From assembly GCF_025244925.1 (NCBI RefSeq), contig NZ_CP104275.1, forward strand, positions 1,550,001 to 1,614,000: a DNA stretch of 64,000 nt, in the 5' to 3' direction. Below, one piece after another: positions 27,315 to 35,739 of this stretch. Source of the stretch: Arthrobacter zhaoxinii (GTDB taxonomy: Bacteria > Actinomycetota > Actinomycetes > Actinomycetales > Micrococcaceae). Position numbers and translations under genes: made by a program. The first letter of the stretch is position 1. Each line of letters begins with the position of its first letter. The notes under the pieces were generated by a model. It saw nothing but the letters and a program-made list of their open reading frames with translations, had not been told where the DNA came from and did no database searches.

Positions 27315-27722
27315 TTATTCCGTGATCGTGACGGGCGCAGCCAGGAACGGACGGACCTCGATCCACTCGTGCAGCGGTTTGCCGCCGGCGGCCGGTGCCG
27401 CGGACAGCTCGCCGGCCAGTTCGAGTGCGCGGTCATAGCCGTCCACATCGATGGCGAACCAGCCGGCAATCAGGTCCTTGGTTTCCGCGAACGGACCGTC
27501 GGTCACCGGAGGCCGACCCTCGCCGTCGTACCGCACGAAGGTTCCCTCGGGGGAGAGGGCCTGGCCCTCGACGTATTCGCCGTTGGCCTGCAGCCGTTCG
27601 GCATAATCCTCCATAAACTGCATGTGCGCCGCGACTTCATCCGGTGTCCACTGGTCCATCGGTACGTTGTTGAGCGCCTCGGGTGCGCCGCGGTAGTGCT
27701 TGAGCAACAGAAACTTGGCCAT
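27315..27722 (-). CDS. YCII-related domain protein
   Basis: 135 residues of the DGPF/YCII family (MAKFLLLKHYRG start, DGPFAETKDLIAGWFAIDVD). These are small ferredoxin-like proteins that almost always precede a DUF6596-type ECF sigma factor, as here. ATG 27722 has GGGAG upstream and begins the conserved first strand. Probably a modulator of the adjacent sigma factor; no catalytic role shown. Confidence 0.85.
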   Translation of the reverse strand: MAKFLLLKHYRGAPEALNNVPMDQWTPDEVAAHMQFMEDYAERLQANGEYVEGQALSPEGTFVRYDGEGRPPVTDGPFAETKDLIAGWFAIDVDGYDRALELAGELSAAPAAGGKPLHEWIEVRPFLAAPVTITE

Positions 27723-27904
27723 GACGGTCTCCCTTGTTCTCCTGCAACTGTTCCCCCACGACACCGCCATTGTGGCTGTGTTCACTGCTGGGACGGAACG
27801 GGGAAGGGAATCTCGACATGGAATTGCAGGGCCGTTTCCGCGGCCGTCTGAGAGTTTCGGCGGAGCCTAGGCAGCTGTGCCGGGCGGGCGTAGCGTCGGT
27901 AGGC

Positions 27905-28444
27905 GTGAGTGAAGTTTCGCTGCCGCTGCGTCTGGCCCGGGCCGTGGGTACCAGCCCGGTCGCGGAACGCGTTGCCGCCGCCCAGGAGTTCCTCTACAAA
28001 CCGGTTCTCGAATGGGCGCGGAAAAGCCCGTTCCATACCGGCGTCCTTGGGCACTCAATCCATCCGCCGCTCACTGATCTGACGCTTGGCTGCTGGGGCA
28101 GCGCGTCCATCCTCGATGTAGCCGGAGGACCTCAGTCACGGCACGGTGCCGCCGTCCTGGTGGGCGCGGGGCTGGCCGCGGCGGTGCCCACCGCTATCGC
28201 CGGGGCCAGCGACTGGGCAGGAATGACCGGCGACGCACGTCGAATCGGCGCCGTTCATGCCCTGGGTACCGATGTGGCGGTGTTTACCAACGCGGGATCC
28301 CTGATCGCCCGGGCACGCGGCCGGCACGGACTGGGCGTGGCCCTGGCCCTTGCCGGCAATGCGGTTCTGGCGGGTTCCGGCTTCCTGGGCGGGCATCTGG
28401 CGCTCAACCGCGGAACGGCCCGCCGGGTACCTGTCGACGTCTGA
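27905..28444 (+). CDS. DUF2231-like membrane protein
   Basis: 179 residues from GTG 27905. It has the DUF2231 hallmark HSIHPPLTDLTLGCW, which places a His-Pro pair at the start of a membrane helix, then three more hydrophobic segments (about 75-95, 120-142 and 145-165). Upstream ATGs would add about 30-57 residues of unconserved, basic sequence. Often linked to heme or iron biology; function unproven. Confidence 0.7.
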   Translation: MSEVSLPLRLARAVGTSPVAERVAAAQEFLYKPVLEWARKSPFHTGVLGHSIHPPLTDLTLGCWGSASILDVAGGPQSRHGAAVLVGAGLAAAVPTAIAGASDWAGMTGDARRIGAVHALGTDVAVFTNAGSLIARARGRHGLGVALALAGNAVLAGSGFLGGHLALNRGTARRVPVDV

Positions 28445-28462
28445 GGGGTTTGCACGCGGGAC

Positions 28463-29257
28463 TCAAGCGAGAGAAGTCAGGAACGCCGTCGTATCCGCTG
28501 CGACCTGTTCGGGGCATTCCCACAACACCAAGTGAGCGGCGTCGGGATAGATCTTCAGTTCCGCTCCGTCTATGCGGGCGGCCAGGGTGTCCTGGTCCGC
28601 GCGGGGCAGCAGGCCGTCCTGTCCGCCCAACAGGATCAGCGTGGGAACGTCGATGGTTCCCGTTTCGGTTGGCGGAACTGCCGTGTACAGGCCGCGCAGA
28701 CTCAGCTTCCACGCGTGCGCTGGCATCTTGACGCCGTCACGCACCCGGTCCTCCATGAACCACGGGGGAACCTCCTGGATGAGGGGAAACGAAGCGAGGA
28801 AACCGCGCACCCAGTCCTCGGCGACCGGATCAGTCAAGCCGTTGACGTCGTCGGCGAACCCGGGCCGGCCCTGCAGGGTCAAGGGGGAGCCCACCAGCAC
28901 AAGCGCCGCCACCCGGTCAGGGTGCTCAATGGCCAACTGCTGGGCCACATAGCCGCCGCTCGAGGAGCCAAGGACCGACGTCGTCGCCACCTCGAGAGCG
29001 TCCAGAACCGCTGCGGCATCCGCTGCCTGTTCTGCCAGCGAGTATCCGTCCTGCGGTTTGGCGGCATCGCCATGGCCGCGGAGGTCCGGGGCATAGACCC
29101 GGAAGTTGGCTAGACCGGGCAGCAGCCTGTCGAAGCTCCGGCGGGATTCGGCCCAGGCGTGCAGCAGCAAGACCGGTGGTGCATCGGCGTCGCCCTGGAC
29201 GAGACACGGCACAGTGATGCCGGTGTGAAGCCGAAGATTCCGGACCTCGGATGCCAT
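28463..29257 (-). CDS. Alpha/beta hydrolase
   Basis: 264 residues. The oxyanion strand VLLLHAWAES and DLRGHGDA are followed by nucleophile elbow LGSSSGGY (central Ser about residue 99), then Asp in LLGGQDGLLPRAD and His in YPDAAHLVLWE, the complete triad. Related to peroxidase/esterase-type hydrolases; substrate unknown. It marks the left edge of the low-GC insert: everything 3' on the plus strand to hisE is atypical in composition. Confidence 0.85.
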   Translation of the reverse strand: MASEVRNLRLHTGITVPCLVQGDADAPPVLLLHAWAESRRSFDRLLPGLANFRVYAPDLRGHGDAAKPQDGYSLAEQAADAAAVLDALEVATTSVLGSSSGGYVAQQLAIEHPDRVAALVLVGSPLTLQGRPGFADDVNGLTDPVAEDWVRGFLASFPLIQEVPPWFMEDRVRDGVKMPAHAWKLSLRGLYTAVPPTETGTIDVPTLILLGGQDGLLPRADQDTLAARIDGAELKIYPDAAHLVLWECPEQVAADTTAFLTSLA

Positions 29258-29679
29258 GGTTCAGGGTACGTCGCGCGGGCGAGAGGTTCGAGTAGAAAGC
29301 CATCGCAGCTAAGTCGCGGCGGAGAGCTCTGGATAAAGACAACGCATAACATCCGCAGCAGGTTCGTTATCTGGACCGGTAGGTTCGCTATATGAGCAGA
29401 TGCTTCGTGAGCTCCCGCTCTCCCGTCGTTATCGCGGCCGCTGCAAGAGACAACCTTGAACAGTTACATGACCAGACAGACGCCCTCATCATCCAGCCTT
29501 TGTTGCTGTATTCACCTTGGCGCGGCGGGAAAATGTCCTCCAGGGTGGAACTGGTCCTATGAAGTATGGAGCCCGCTAAAGTGACCTAACCGTAACACCT
29601 GACTAGAAATACGACAGAAACTCAACTTGTCGAAGCGATGCCGTTGGTTTCAACCCATGACGGCAGTTAGCAAGGTAGG
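29258..29679. other. 422-bp intergenic region at the left edge of the low-GC insert
   Basis: No recognised gene. It contains two AGGTTCGYTAT repeats 21 bp apart (29360-29370 and 29381-29391) and a 56-codon plus-strand ORF (29392-29562) immediately after them. From about 29560 the sequence becomes visibly richer in A and T (CCTAACCGTAACACC, AGAAATACGACAG), so a promoter for the ATPase gene probably lies there. Confidence 0.4.
29392..29562 (+). CDS. Small ORF, 56 residues, doubtful
   Basis: ATG AGC AGA start, TGA at 29560. The middle part (RDNLEQLHDQTDALIIQPLL) looks like an amphipathic helix and could be a truncated gene or a small protein. No ribosome-binding site is evident, and the frame could be chance in a 422-bp gap. 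Listed because it immediately precedes the ATPase/HEPN pair. Confidence 0.2.
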   Translation: MSRCFVSSRSPVVIAAAARDNLEQLHDQTDALIIQPLLLYSPWRGGKMSSRVELVL

Positions 29680-31215
29680 ATGCACGGTATGGCACTGGGT
29701 ATGCAAGATCATAGTGAGATCCGGGACTCGGAACTCAAGGAACTGTCAAATAGGGTTTCAAAAAGAAGTTATGGCAGTTATATGCTAGCCATGCACCTGA
29801 ATAAGCTTCGAGCGTATTCAGGTGCTTCCATTCGGTTCGACTTTCCGGTCACAGCACTTGTAGGACCTAATGGGGGCGGTAAAACCACAGTGTTGGGTGC
29901 TGCTGCCCTCATTTTCGAGGCGATCCCGCCCCGGCGTTTTTTCGCAAAGAGTGGCAAATATGACGCCAGTATGCTCAATTGGAAAGTCGAATACGAGCTT
30001 CTGGAGCGCGATAGTAAGAATACTGTCGCAACTCGGACAGCCAGTTACCGTAAGTCAAAATGGAACAGAACCGGTATAAAAAGGCCAGTCCTGCTCTTCG
30101 GTGTCACTCGTACAATCCCCGCAAGTGAACGAACCGACTTGCATTCCTTTATTGGCGGTTCCTTTGAAGGATATAGTGAGCAGGTGCTCTCCGAGGGAAC
30201 TCGGGAAGCTGTTCAGCGAATTCTCGGAAAAGAAGCGCAGAGGTATCTCCTGGTAGATGCGTCAAAAATGAGTGACAAGAAGTTGTATGCTGCGACGACG
30301 CCCTCAGGGGACGCGTACTCCGAGTTTCACTTTGGTGCTGGCGAAGCTAGTGTCATCCGCATAGTTGCAGATATTGAAAAAAGCCCCGATGAGTCGCTAA
30401 TTCTGATTGAAGAAATTGAAAATGGTCTACATCCGGTGGCAACGAAACGCCTCGTCGAGTACCTCATAGGTGTGGCCAGGAGGAAGTCGTGCCAGGTTAT
30501 ATTCTCGACGCACTCCAACGATGCCCTGGCACCACTGCCAGATGAAGCCGTCTGGTCTTGTAATAACGGAACTCTAGCCCAAGGAAAATTAGATGTTGGC
30601 GCTCTCCGTACGCTGACCGGACAAGTTCAGGCGTCATTTGCCATTTTCGTTGAAGACCGCTTCGCAGAAGAAATGGCGCTGGCGGCGTTGCGTCGCTATC
30701 ACCGAACTATGGGTGTGGACCTGCTCGGTGTAGCAATCCATGCCGTAGGCGGTCATGGAAATGCGGCTAAGTTCGCCCGTGCCCACAACGACAATCCGGC
30801 TATATCGTTTCGAGCCATGGCCATTCTCGACGGTGATATGAAGGATAAGGTCGATCAGGATAAAATGATAGTTGCATTTCCTGGGGATAGTGACCCCGAG
30901 CTCCACGTCGCAATTTCTATCGCGAGCATCCTAGACCGAGTGGCGGCAAAGATCGCCGTTTCCTTCGGACTCCCTGTTTCCGAGCAGACTCGGGTTAGCG
31001 AGGTGATTCGCAGTCGCATGCGAACAAATCATGACCCACATGTGCTCTTTGAGCAGATTGGTGAGGATCTGGACTTCACTGCGGGTATTACTGTTGAGCG
31101 GACATTCCTCGGGCTCTGGGCAGAAGAGTTCCCCGAAGAGGTCGAAGCGATCTTCGCCCCAGTAAAGGCTGTCATGCCTCGGCGCAGCTCAAAACCGCAG
31201 GCTTCGCTGGCCTAG
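29680..31215 (+). CDS. ABC-ATPase/TOPRIM (OLD-like) protein, candidate defence nuclease
   Basis: 511 residues. The ATPase half has Walker A GPNGGGKT (62-69), a degenerate signature FGAGEAS, Walker B LILIEEIENGLHP (240-252) and H-loop STHS (277-280). The second half has a TOPRIM-like order: FVED with Glu325, a VGGHG glycine turn (356-360) and ILDGD with Asp384/Asp386. This matches OLD-family or PARIS-type (AAA ATPase plus TOPRIM nuclease) proteins in fused form. Lower GC than neighbours. ATG 29689 is a possible alternative start with better spacing from AAGGTAGG. A HEPN-motif gene follows 297 bp later. Likely anti-phage; not shown. Confidence 0.75.
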   Translation: MHGMALGMQDHSEIRDSELKELSNRVSKRSYGSYMLAMHLNKLRAYSGASIRFDFPVTALVGPNGGGKTTVLGAAALIFEAIPPRRFFAKSGKYDASMLNWKVEYELLERDSKNTVATRTASYRKSKWNRTGIKRPVLLFGVTRTIPASERTDLHSFIGGSFEGYSEQVLSEGTREAVQRILGKEAQRYLLVDASKMSDKKLYAATTPSGDAYSEFHFGAGEASVIRIVADIEKSPDESLILIEEIENGLHPVATKRLVEYLIGVARRKSCQVIFSTHSNDALAPLPDEAVWSCNNGTLAQGKLDVGALRTLTGQVQASFAIFVEDRFAEEMALAALRRYHRTMGVDLLGVAIHAVGGHGNAAKFARAHNDNPAISFRAMAILDGDMKDKVDQDKMIVAFPGDSDPELHVAISIASILDRVAAKIAVSFGLPVSEQTRVSEVIRSRMRTNHDPHVLFEQIGEDLDFTAGITVERTFLGLWAEEFPEEVEAIFAPVKAVMPRRSSKPQASLA

Positions 31216-31231
31216 TTTCTGCTGTTTGCGC

Positions 31232-31441
31232 TTACTCGTCTGGAGCACACAAGTGCGTCGATTGCCGACGCTCTATCGTCTTAACCTTGGCTCCTAGTTT
31301 TGCGAGGGTCCACTCACCCACGCTCCCCTTAGTACGTCCACTCTGCGAAGCAGAGGGAAACTCTTTGACTAGTTCGTCACATTCATATATTGTGCATTTG
31401 GGCGCGAGCGCAACGGGCGCACTGGGGAATACTCCAGGCAC
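31232..31441 (-). CDS. Small minus-strand ORF between the ATPase and HEPN genes, doubtful
   Basis: 69 codons. The polar, evenly mixed composition (CTIYECDELVKEF, then GSVGEWTLAKLGAKVKTIER) is more protein-like than usual for shadow frames, and it lies in an otherwise empty 297-bp gap. No clear ribosome-binding site. Could be a small antagonist or a chance frame. Confidence 0.2.
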   Translation of the reverse strand: MPGVFPSAPVALAPKCTIYECDELVKEFPSASQSGRTKGSVGEWTLAKLGAKVKTIERRQSTHLCAPDE

Positions 31442-31512
31442 AGGTTCGACTCCTGCGCGTCAGGTTGCATGAGTCGGTGTAATCATGCAGTCTGACGTAC
31501 AGGAGTATAACT

Positions 31513-32250
31513 TTGGCAGAGTGGCCGCGGACTGAGGAATTCAGTCGTCATTCAGAGAACCTGAAGGCAGTTAGTGCCGATCTGAGGCAATTGCAGAGGA
31601 TTCATAAGTCTCTAATTCGACAGGGCGGGGAAGCTGCAGCAAAGAACACGGCTCCCGAGGTGTGGGCCATATCTCGCATGCACTACCTAACGTTGGGTGT
31701 CTGGGCCGAGGCGTCACTTAGGAAAATACTCACCGACCCTACAGGTTTCAACGATAGGGAGCGGGGTGTCGTTTGGCGTAATTCCAGCCAAGAGACGCAG
31801 TGGTTATCCACTATCGAGTTCGCGGCTCGTAGGCACTTTTCTGTGCCGATGCACTTACCGGTGAGCAGCGTGACGACTGATCCGCGTTTTTTTCAGCGAT
31901 ATGAGGCGGTTCTGGAGATCTTTGTTGATCACATCAATCCAGTTATTCGTGACAGGAACACCTTGGCTCACGGCCAATGGGTATGGAAGCTGAAGAGCCG
32001 AAAGTATAACGAGTTTCTTGTCGGCCGCGTCGAGCTTCAGCGCCAAAACTATAAGGAGTTGTTCGCGAAGGCGGAGATTCTCAAAACGTTTGGCCTCTTG
32101 ATTCAGACCCTGGCTGTATCGGGCCCCACCTTCCACCGTGACTTTAACGCCTATTCGAAGAAGATCCTAAGTGCCATGGATGGTACCTCCGCAGACGATT
32201 ATTACGCCTACGCAAAGGGCCTTCAAGTAAGCCGAGTAGTGCCGAGCTGA
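31513..32250 (+). CDS. HEPN-motif protein, candidate RNase partner
   Basis: 245 residues, mostly alpha-helical. RNTLAH at 148-153 is an R-N-x-x-x-H HEPN active-site motif, preceded by a long helix (YEAVLEIFVDHINPVI) as in RNase HEPN domains. The TTG start at 31513 is supported by AGGAG at 31501-31505. It shares the low-GC composition of the ATPase gene. HEPN ribonucleases commonly act in abortive infection and toxin systems; here it may be the effector or a sensor paired with the ATPase/TOPRIM protein (inference). Confidence 0.6.
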   Translation: MAEWPRTEEFSRHSENLKAVSADLRQLQRIHKSLIRQGGEAAAKNTAPEVWAISRMHYLTLGVWAEASLRKILTDPTGFNDRERGVVWRNSSQETQWLSTIEFAARRHFSVPMHLPVSSVTTDPRFFQRYEAVLEIFVDHINPVIRDRNTLAHGQWVWKLKSRKYNEFLVGRVELQRQNYKELFAKAEILKTFGLLIQTLAVSGPTFHRDFNAYSKKILSAMDGTSADDYYAYAKGLQVSRVVPS

Positions 32251-32504
32251 GGTCGCCGGCCATGTAGCGCGAGTCAGATTACTGACTAAACTATAAATCA
32301 AACTTTCTGCCATATGGGATTGATCGCCGCTCTCCCGCGGACCAATATGGCTTGCAACTCCTGAATCAGAGGCCTAGTTGGTAAGGGGCAACGGGCGTGC
32401 CCCGTGTGTCGTGAGCGAGTGGACCGCTGGGCTGCCAGGCCCCCGCTCGTCACACCACGCCCCACGATTCCGCCCCACCCGGCGCCACAGCGTACCCTTG
32501 CACT
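32251..32504. other. 254-bp intergenic region before hisE
   Basis: Right edge of the low-GC insert, where composition returns to GC-rich near 32370. It holds a small stem (GGGGCA at 32385-32390, TGCCCC at 32398-32403) and a longer imperfect hairpin at about 32405-32455. A TACCCT at 32493-32498 sits just before the hisE GTG, so hisE may be leaderless. No gene seen. Confidence 0.4.
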
Positions 32505-32768
32505 GTGAAAACCTTCGAAGACCTCTTTGCCGAGCTGAGCCAGAAAGTTCAGGACCGCCCCGCCGGGTCACGCACCGTGGCCGAATTCGAGTCGGGCGTG
32601 CATGGCATCGGTAAGAAGGTTGTTGAGGAGGCCGCCGAAGTGTGGATGGCCGCCGAATACGAATCCGATGCCGAATGCGCCGAAGAAATCTCCCAGCTGC
32701 TCTACCACCTCCAGGTCCTGATGCTGGCCAAAGGCCTGACCCTGCAGGACGTCTACAAGCATCTCTAG
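32505..32768 (+). CDS. hisE: Phosphoribosyl-ATP pyrophosphatase
   Basis: 87 residues, the standard stand-alone HisE of actinobacteria. It hydrolyses phosphoribosyl-ATP to phosphoribosyl-AMP, step two of histidine biosynthesis. The all-alpha MazG-like metal site is visible in [17 protein letters not shown] and [18 protein letters not shown] start with no obvious ribosome-binding site. First gene of the hisE-hisG-hisF cluster. Confidence 0.95.
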   Translation: MKTFEDLFAELSQKVQDRPAGSRTVAEFESGVHGIGKKVVEEAAEVWMAAEYESDAECAEEISQLLYHLQVLMLAKGLTLQDVYKHL

Positions 32769-32843
32769 CCGCGCGCTGACTTTCAGCGTGTGGCCCGCCG
32801 GTCGAACCTTTTTCCAATCGAACTTCCAGCGAAAGATGCTCCC

Positions 32844-33686
32844 ATGCTCCGTGTAGCCGTACCCAACAAGGGTGCCCTGTCCGAATCCGCCTCCGCCATG
32901 CTCAACGAGGCGGGCTACCGCCAGCGCCGCGACACCCGCGAACTGGTCATGGTGGACCCCGATAACGACGTCGAGTTCTTCTTCCTCCGCCCCCGTGACA
33001 TTGCCGTGTACGTCGGCGCCGGAACGCTCGACGTCGGCATCACCGGCCGCGACCTGTTCCTGGACGCGGAGGTGGACGCCGAAGAACTGATGAACCTCGG
33101 CTTCGGCGCCTCCACCTTCCGCTTTGCCGGCCCGGTGGGGGACTTCTCCTCCATCGACCAGCTCGAAGGCAAGCGCCTCGCCACCAGCTACGACGGCCTG
33201 CTGCGCTCCTACCTGTCCGAACGCGGCATCAACGCCTCCGTGGTCCGGCTCGACGGTGCCGTGGAATCCTCCGTGCGCCTCGGCGTCGCCGACGCAATTG
33301 CCGACGTCGTCGAAACCGGCACCACCCTCCGCGCCGCCGGAATGGAAATCTTCGGCGAACCGATCCTGAAGTCCGAGGCAGTGCTGATCGGCCGCAAGGG
33401 TGCCAGCCCCGCCGGCGTCGACGTGCTGATCCGCCGCCTCCGAGGCGTCCTGGTGGCACGCCAGTACGTGATGATGGACTACGACGTCCGCAAGGACCTC
33501 GTGGACGAGGCCGCGGCGCTGACCCCGGGCCTGGAATCGCCCACCGTCTCCCCGCTCCAGAACAGCGACTGGGTGGCCGTGCGCTCCATGATCAAGAAGT
33601 CGGACACCAACCGGATCATGGACGAGCTCTACGATATCGGCGCCCGCGCCATCCTGGTCAGCAGCATCCACGCCTGCCGGATCTAG
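32844..33686 (+). CDS. hisG: ATP phosphoribosyltransferase (long form)
   Basis: 280 residues; catalyses the first, feedback-controlled step of histidine synthesis. It opens with [15 protein letters not shown] and carries the PRPP-binding loop [18 protein letters not shown]. The C-terminal about 75 residues ([14 protein letters not shown] onward) are the histidine-binding regulatory domain of long-form HisG, so no HisZ is needed. ATG 32844 is chosen because the upstream 18 codons are not conserved. 75 bp after hisE. Confidence 0.95.
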   Translation: MLRVAVPNKGALSESASAMLNEAGYRQRRDTRELVMVDPDNDVEFFFLRPRDIAVYVGAGTLDVGITGRDLFLDAEVDAEELMNLGFGASTFRFAGPVGDFSSIDQLEGKRLATSYDGLLRSYLSERGINASVVRLDGAVESSVRLGVADAIADVVETGTTLRAAGMEIFGEPILKSEAVLIGRKGASPAGVDVLIRRLRGVLVARQYVMMDYDVRKDLVDEAAALTPGLESPTVSPLQNSDWVAVRSMIKKSDTNRIMDELYDIGARAILVSSIHACRI

Positions 33687-33701
33687 GGAAGGGGACACGC
33701 C

Positions 33702-34472
33702 ATGAGTGTTGCCATCCGCGTCATCCCCTGCCTGGACGTCGACGCCGGGCGGGTGGTCAAGGGGATCAACTTCGAAGGCCTGCGCGACGCCGGCGACCCG
33801 GTGGAGCTCGCGCACCGGTATGACCGTGCCGGCGCCGACGAACTGACCTTCCTCGACGTCACCGCCTCCTCCGGCAACCGCGACACCACGTTCGACGTCG
33901 TTGCCCGCACCGCCGAAGAGGTCTTCATTCCGCTGACCGTCGGCGGGGGAGTGCGCTCCATCGCGGACGTGGACCGGCTGCTGCGCTACGGCGCGGACAA
34001 GGCCTCCATCAACACCGCCGCCGTCGCCCGCCCCGACGTGATTGACGAAATCACCCGGCACTTCGGTTCGCAGGTGCTGACGCTCTCCGTGGACGCGCGG
34101 CGCACGCACGACGGCGCCACGCCGTCGGGCTTCGAAGTCACCACCCACGGCGGGCGCACCGGCACCGGGATCGACGCCGTCGCCTGGGCGAAGGAGGCCG
34201 CCGACCGCGGCGTGGGGGAGATCCTGCTGAACTCCATCGACGCCGACGGCACCCGTGAGGGCTTCGACATCGAGATGATCCGGGCCGTCCGCGCCGCCGT
34301 CGACGTGCCGCTGATCGCCTCCGGAGGGGCCGGCAAGCCGGAGCATTTCCCGGCCGCTGTGATTGCCGGGGCTGACGCCGTCCTGGCCGCCTCGGTGTTC
34401 CACTTCGGCCCGGACGACGCGATCCATCAGGTGAAGCAGGCCATCCGCGACGCCGGGTTCGACGTCCGCTAG
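33702..34472 (+). CDS. hisF: Imidazole glycerol phosphate synthase, cyclase subunit
   Basis: 256-residue (beta/alpha)8 barrel. The catalytic aspartates are Asp12 in [13 protein letters not shown] and Asp about 130 in LSVDARRT; phosphate-binding motifs are VGGGVRS and ASGGAG. It forms imidazole glycerol phosphate and AICAR using ammonia supplied by HisH, which is not in this window. Starts 16 bp after hisG behind GAAGGGG. A strong hairpin follows its stop. Confidence 0.95.
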   Translation: MSVAIRVIPCLDVDAGRVVKGINFEGLRDAGDPVELAHRYDRAGADELTFLDVTASSGNRDTTFDVVARTAEEVFIPLTVGGGVRSIADVDRLLRYGADKASINTAAVARPDVIDEITRHFGSQVLTLSVDARRTHDGATPSGFEVTTHGGRTGTGIDAVAWAKEAADRGVGEILLNSIDADGTREGFDIEMIRAVRAAVDVPLIASGGAGKPEHFPAAVIAGADAVLAASVFHFGPDDAIHQVKQAIRDAGFDVR

Positions 34473-34486
34473 CTGCTGCCGGAAAC

Positions 34487-34513
34487 CCCTCACGGCCGCG
34501 CCGGCCGTGAGGG
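34487..34513. terminator. Hairpin after hisF
   Basis: CCCTCACGGCC-GCGCC-GGCCGTGAGGG forms a perfect 11-bp stem 15 bp past the hisF stop. GC-rich sequence rather than a T-run follows, so it may terminate weakly or mainly protect the transcript end. Confidence 0.5.
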
Positions 34514-34573
34514 CGCGCGGGGCCGCCTCCGTCTTCCGCTGTGAGCGCGGATGGATGTGGCATGCTCACGTCC

Positions 34574-35059
34574 ATGACTTTGCAAACACGCGTGCGACGC
34601 GCCGAAGTAAGCGACCTGCCTTTCATCCTCCGTCAGGAGCGCGAGTACATGGAGACCATCGAGCCGGATGCGCTCCTGGGGTGGCTGACAGTTCTCGACC
34701 AGAACCTCGAGCTCTGGATCGATTGCCTTCCCAACACGCTCTTCTGCGTTGATGAAGACGGGCACCCGCTCGGGTATGTGATGTGGAGCCTCGACGGCGA
34801 CACCGCAACCCTGGTCTCGATCAGTGTCCTCCGCAGCCATCGTCGTCAGGGACTCGGGCGGCTCCTCCTGGAGGCGTTCGAGCAGAGAGCCACCCCAAGC
34901 GGAGCCCGCGTTGTGGAAATCGCCGTGTACCGCACCAACCAGGCACGCCTGCTCTACCAGGGCGCGGGCTATGAGGCTACGGGCCAGGACGGCGAATATG
35001 TGCTGTTCAGCAAGATGCTCAGCCCTGCCGAAGAGGATAACCGGGCATTGCTGGGGTGA
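34574..35059 (+). CDS. GNAT N-acetyltransferase
   Basis: 161 residues. VRRAEVSDLPFILRQEREYM opens the fold; the acetyl-CoA loop is VLRSHRRQGLGRLLLEAF and the distal motif is NQARLLYQGAGYEATG. ATG 34574 starts the conserved part; ATGs at 34541 and 34562 are in frame but precede it. Stands alone between hisF and a lipoprotein gene; substrate unknown. Confidence 0.8.
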   Translation: MTLQTRVRRAEVSDLPFILRQEREYMETIEPDALLGWLTVLDQNLELWIDCLPNTLFCVDEDGHPLGYVMWSLDGDTATLVSISVLRSHRRQGLGRLLLEAFEQRATPSGARVVEIAVYRTNQARLLYQGAGYEATGQDGEYVLFSKMLSPAEEDNRALLG

Positions 35060-35066
35060 GCGACCG

Positions 35067-35669
35067 GTGAAGTACGGACGCCCGCAACGTGCGAAGCATG
35101 TGAACCGTCAGGACGCGGGGACGGCAGGGAGCATTCTTCGAGTACGACGTAGCGCCACAGTTTTTGTGCTGCTGTTGGGTATCGCCGGATGCGCGGACGA
35201 TTCGTCGGTGGCGCCGACATCTGCGAGTTCAACGGGAGGGGGCGCAGCCGTGGAGACAGAGGTGACGTGGCAGGGAGCCAAGGCCCGGACGCAGGCTATG
35301 GAACTGGAAATCGCGACTTCGATTCCCGAAGGAAAAGTGGCCAAGATTGATCAGCAGCCGACCGGTGTTTTGCTCGACTGCAGCGATTCATTGGTGAATT
35401 GGAATGGCGGGGCCATCATTACTTTGACTGCTGGGACAGAGCCGGAGCCCTTAGTCAGTGCGATTAAAGCAAAGTATGAGGACAGCCGGTTCAACATCAA
35501 GACGCGTGATCCCAATCCGGCGGGACGCTACGAAGTGCAGCTGCGCTCTCGCGATACCGCAGAAATCTACTTCATCGTAGCGGGATGGGATCCGGGCACT
35601 ATCCGTATTGCTTCTGGTTCGGACTGCTTCACGTGGCCCGAGAATGAGTACAAGGGCGGTGAGTTCTAG
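35067..35669 (+). CDS. Putative lipoprotein
   Basis: 200 residues from GTG 35067 (GGGGTGAG upstream). A basic segment RVRRSA and a hydrophobic core VFVLLLGIAGC end in a lipobox with Cys42, so it should be lipidated by Lgt and anchored outside the membrane. GTG 35100 would give a more usual 30-residue signal. The exported domain has one likely disulfide pair (LLDCSDSL and SDCFTWPE) and resembles many actinobacterial small lipoproteins of unknown function. Confidence 0.7.
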   Translation: MKYGRPQRAKHVNRQDAGTAGSILRVRRSATVFVLLLGIAGCADDSSVAPTSASSTGGGAAVETEVTWQGAKARTQAMELEIATSIPEGKVAKIDQQPTGVLLDCSDSLVNWNGGAIITLTAGTEPEPLVSAIKAKYEDSRFNIKTRDPNPAGRYEVQLRSRDTAEIYFIVAGWDPGTIRIASGSDCFTWPENEYKGGEF

Positions 35670-35675
35670 GGTTCC

Positions 35676-35704
35676 CTGCGGGGGTAGGACCGGTACCCCC
35701 GCAG
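35676..35704. terminator. Bidirectional terminator hairpin
   Basis: CTGCGGGGGTA-GGACCGG-TACCCCCGCAG, a perfect 11-bp stem, lies between the convergent lipoprotein and GIY-YIG-like genes, 7 bp past the former's stop. Confidence 0.6.
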
Positions 35705-35739
35705 AGAGGCTCCTGCGTGCGGCGACGGAGGTTGTTCCT

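Noticed and set aside
29360..29391. Two AGGTTCGYTAT repeats 21 bp apart as an attachment site
   Set aside because: Too short, and no matching copy was seen at the right edge of the low-GC insert near 32.3 kb.
31441..31455. CAGGTTCGACTCCTG, like a tRNA T-arm, in the gap of the ATPase/HEPN module
   Set aside because: The T-stem has only four good pairs and no matching acceptor, D-arm or anticodon stem could be folded from the upstream 70 bases.
32568..34493. 641-codon minus-strand ORF across hisE-hisG-hisF
   Set aside because: Gly/Val/His/Asp-rich composition typical of the antisense of GC-rich genes; the plus-strand his genes are unambiguous.
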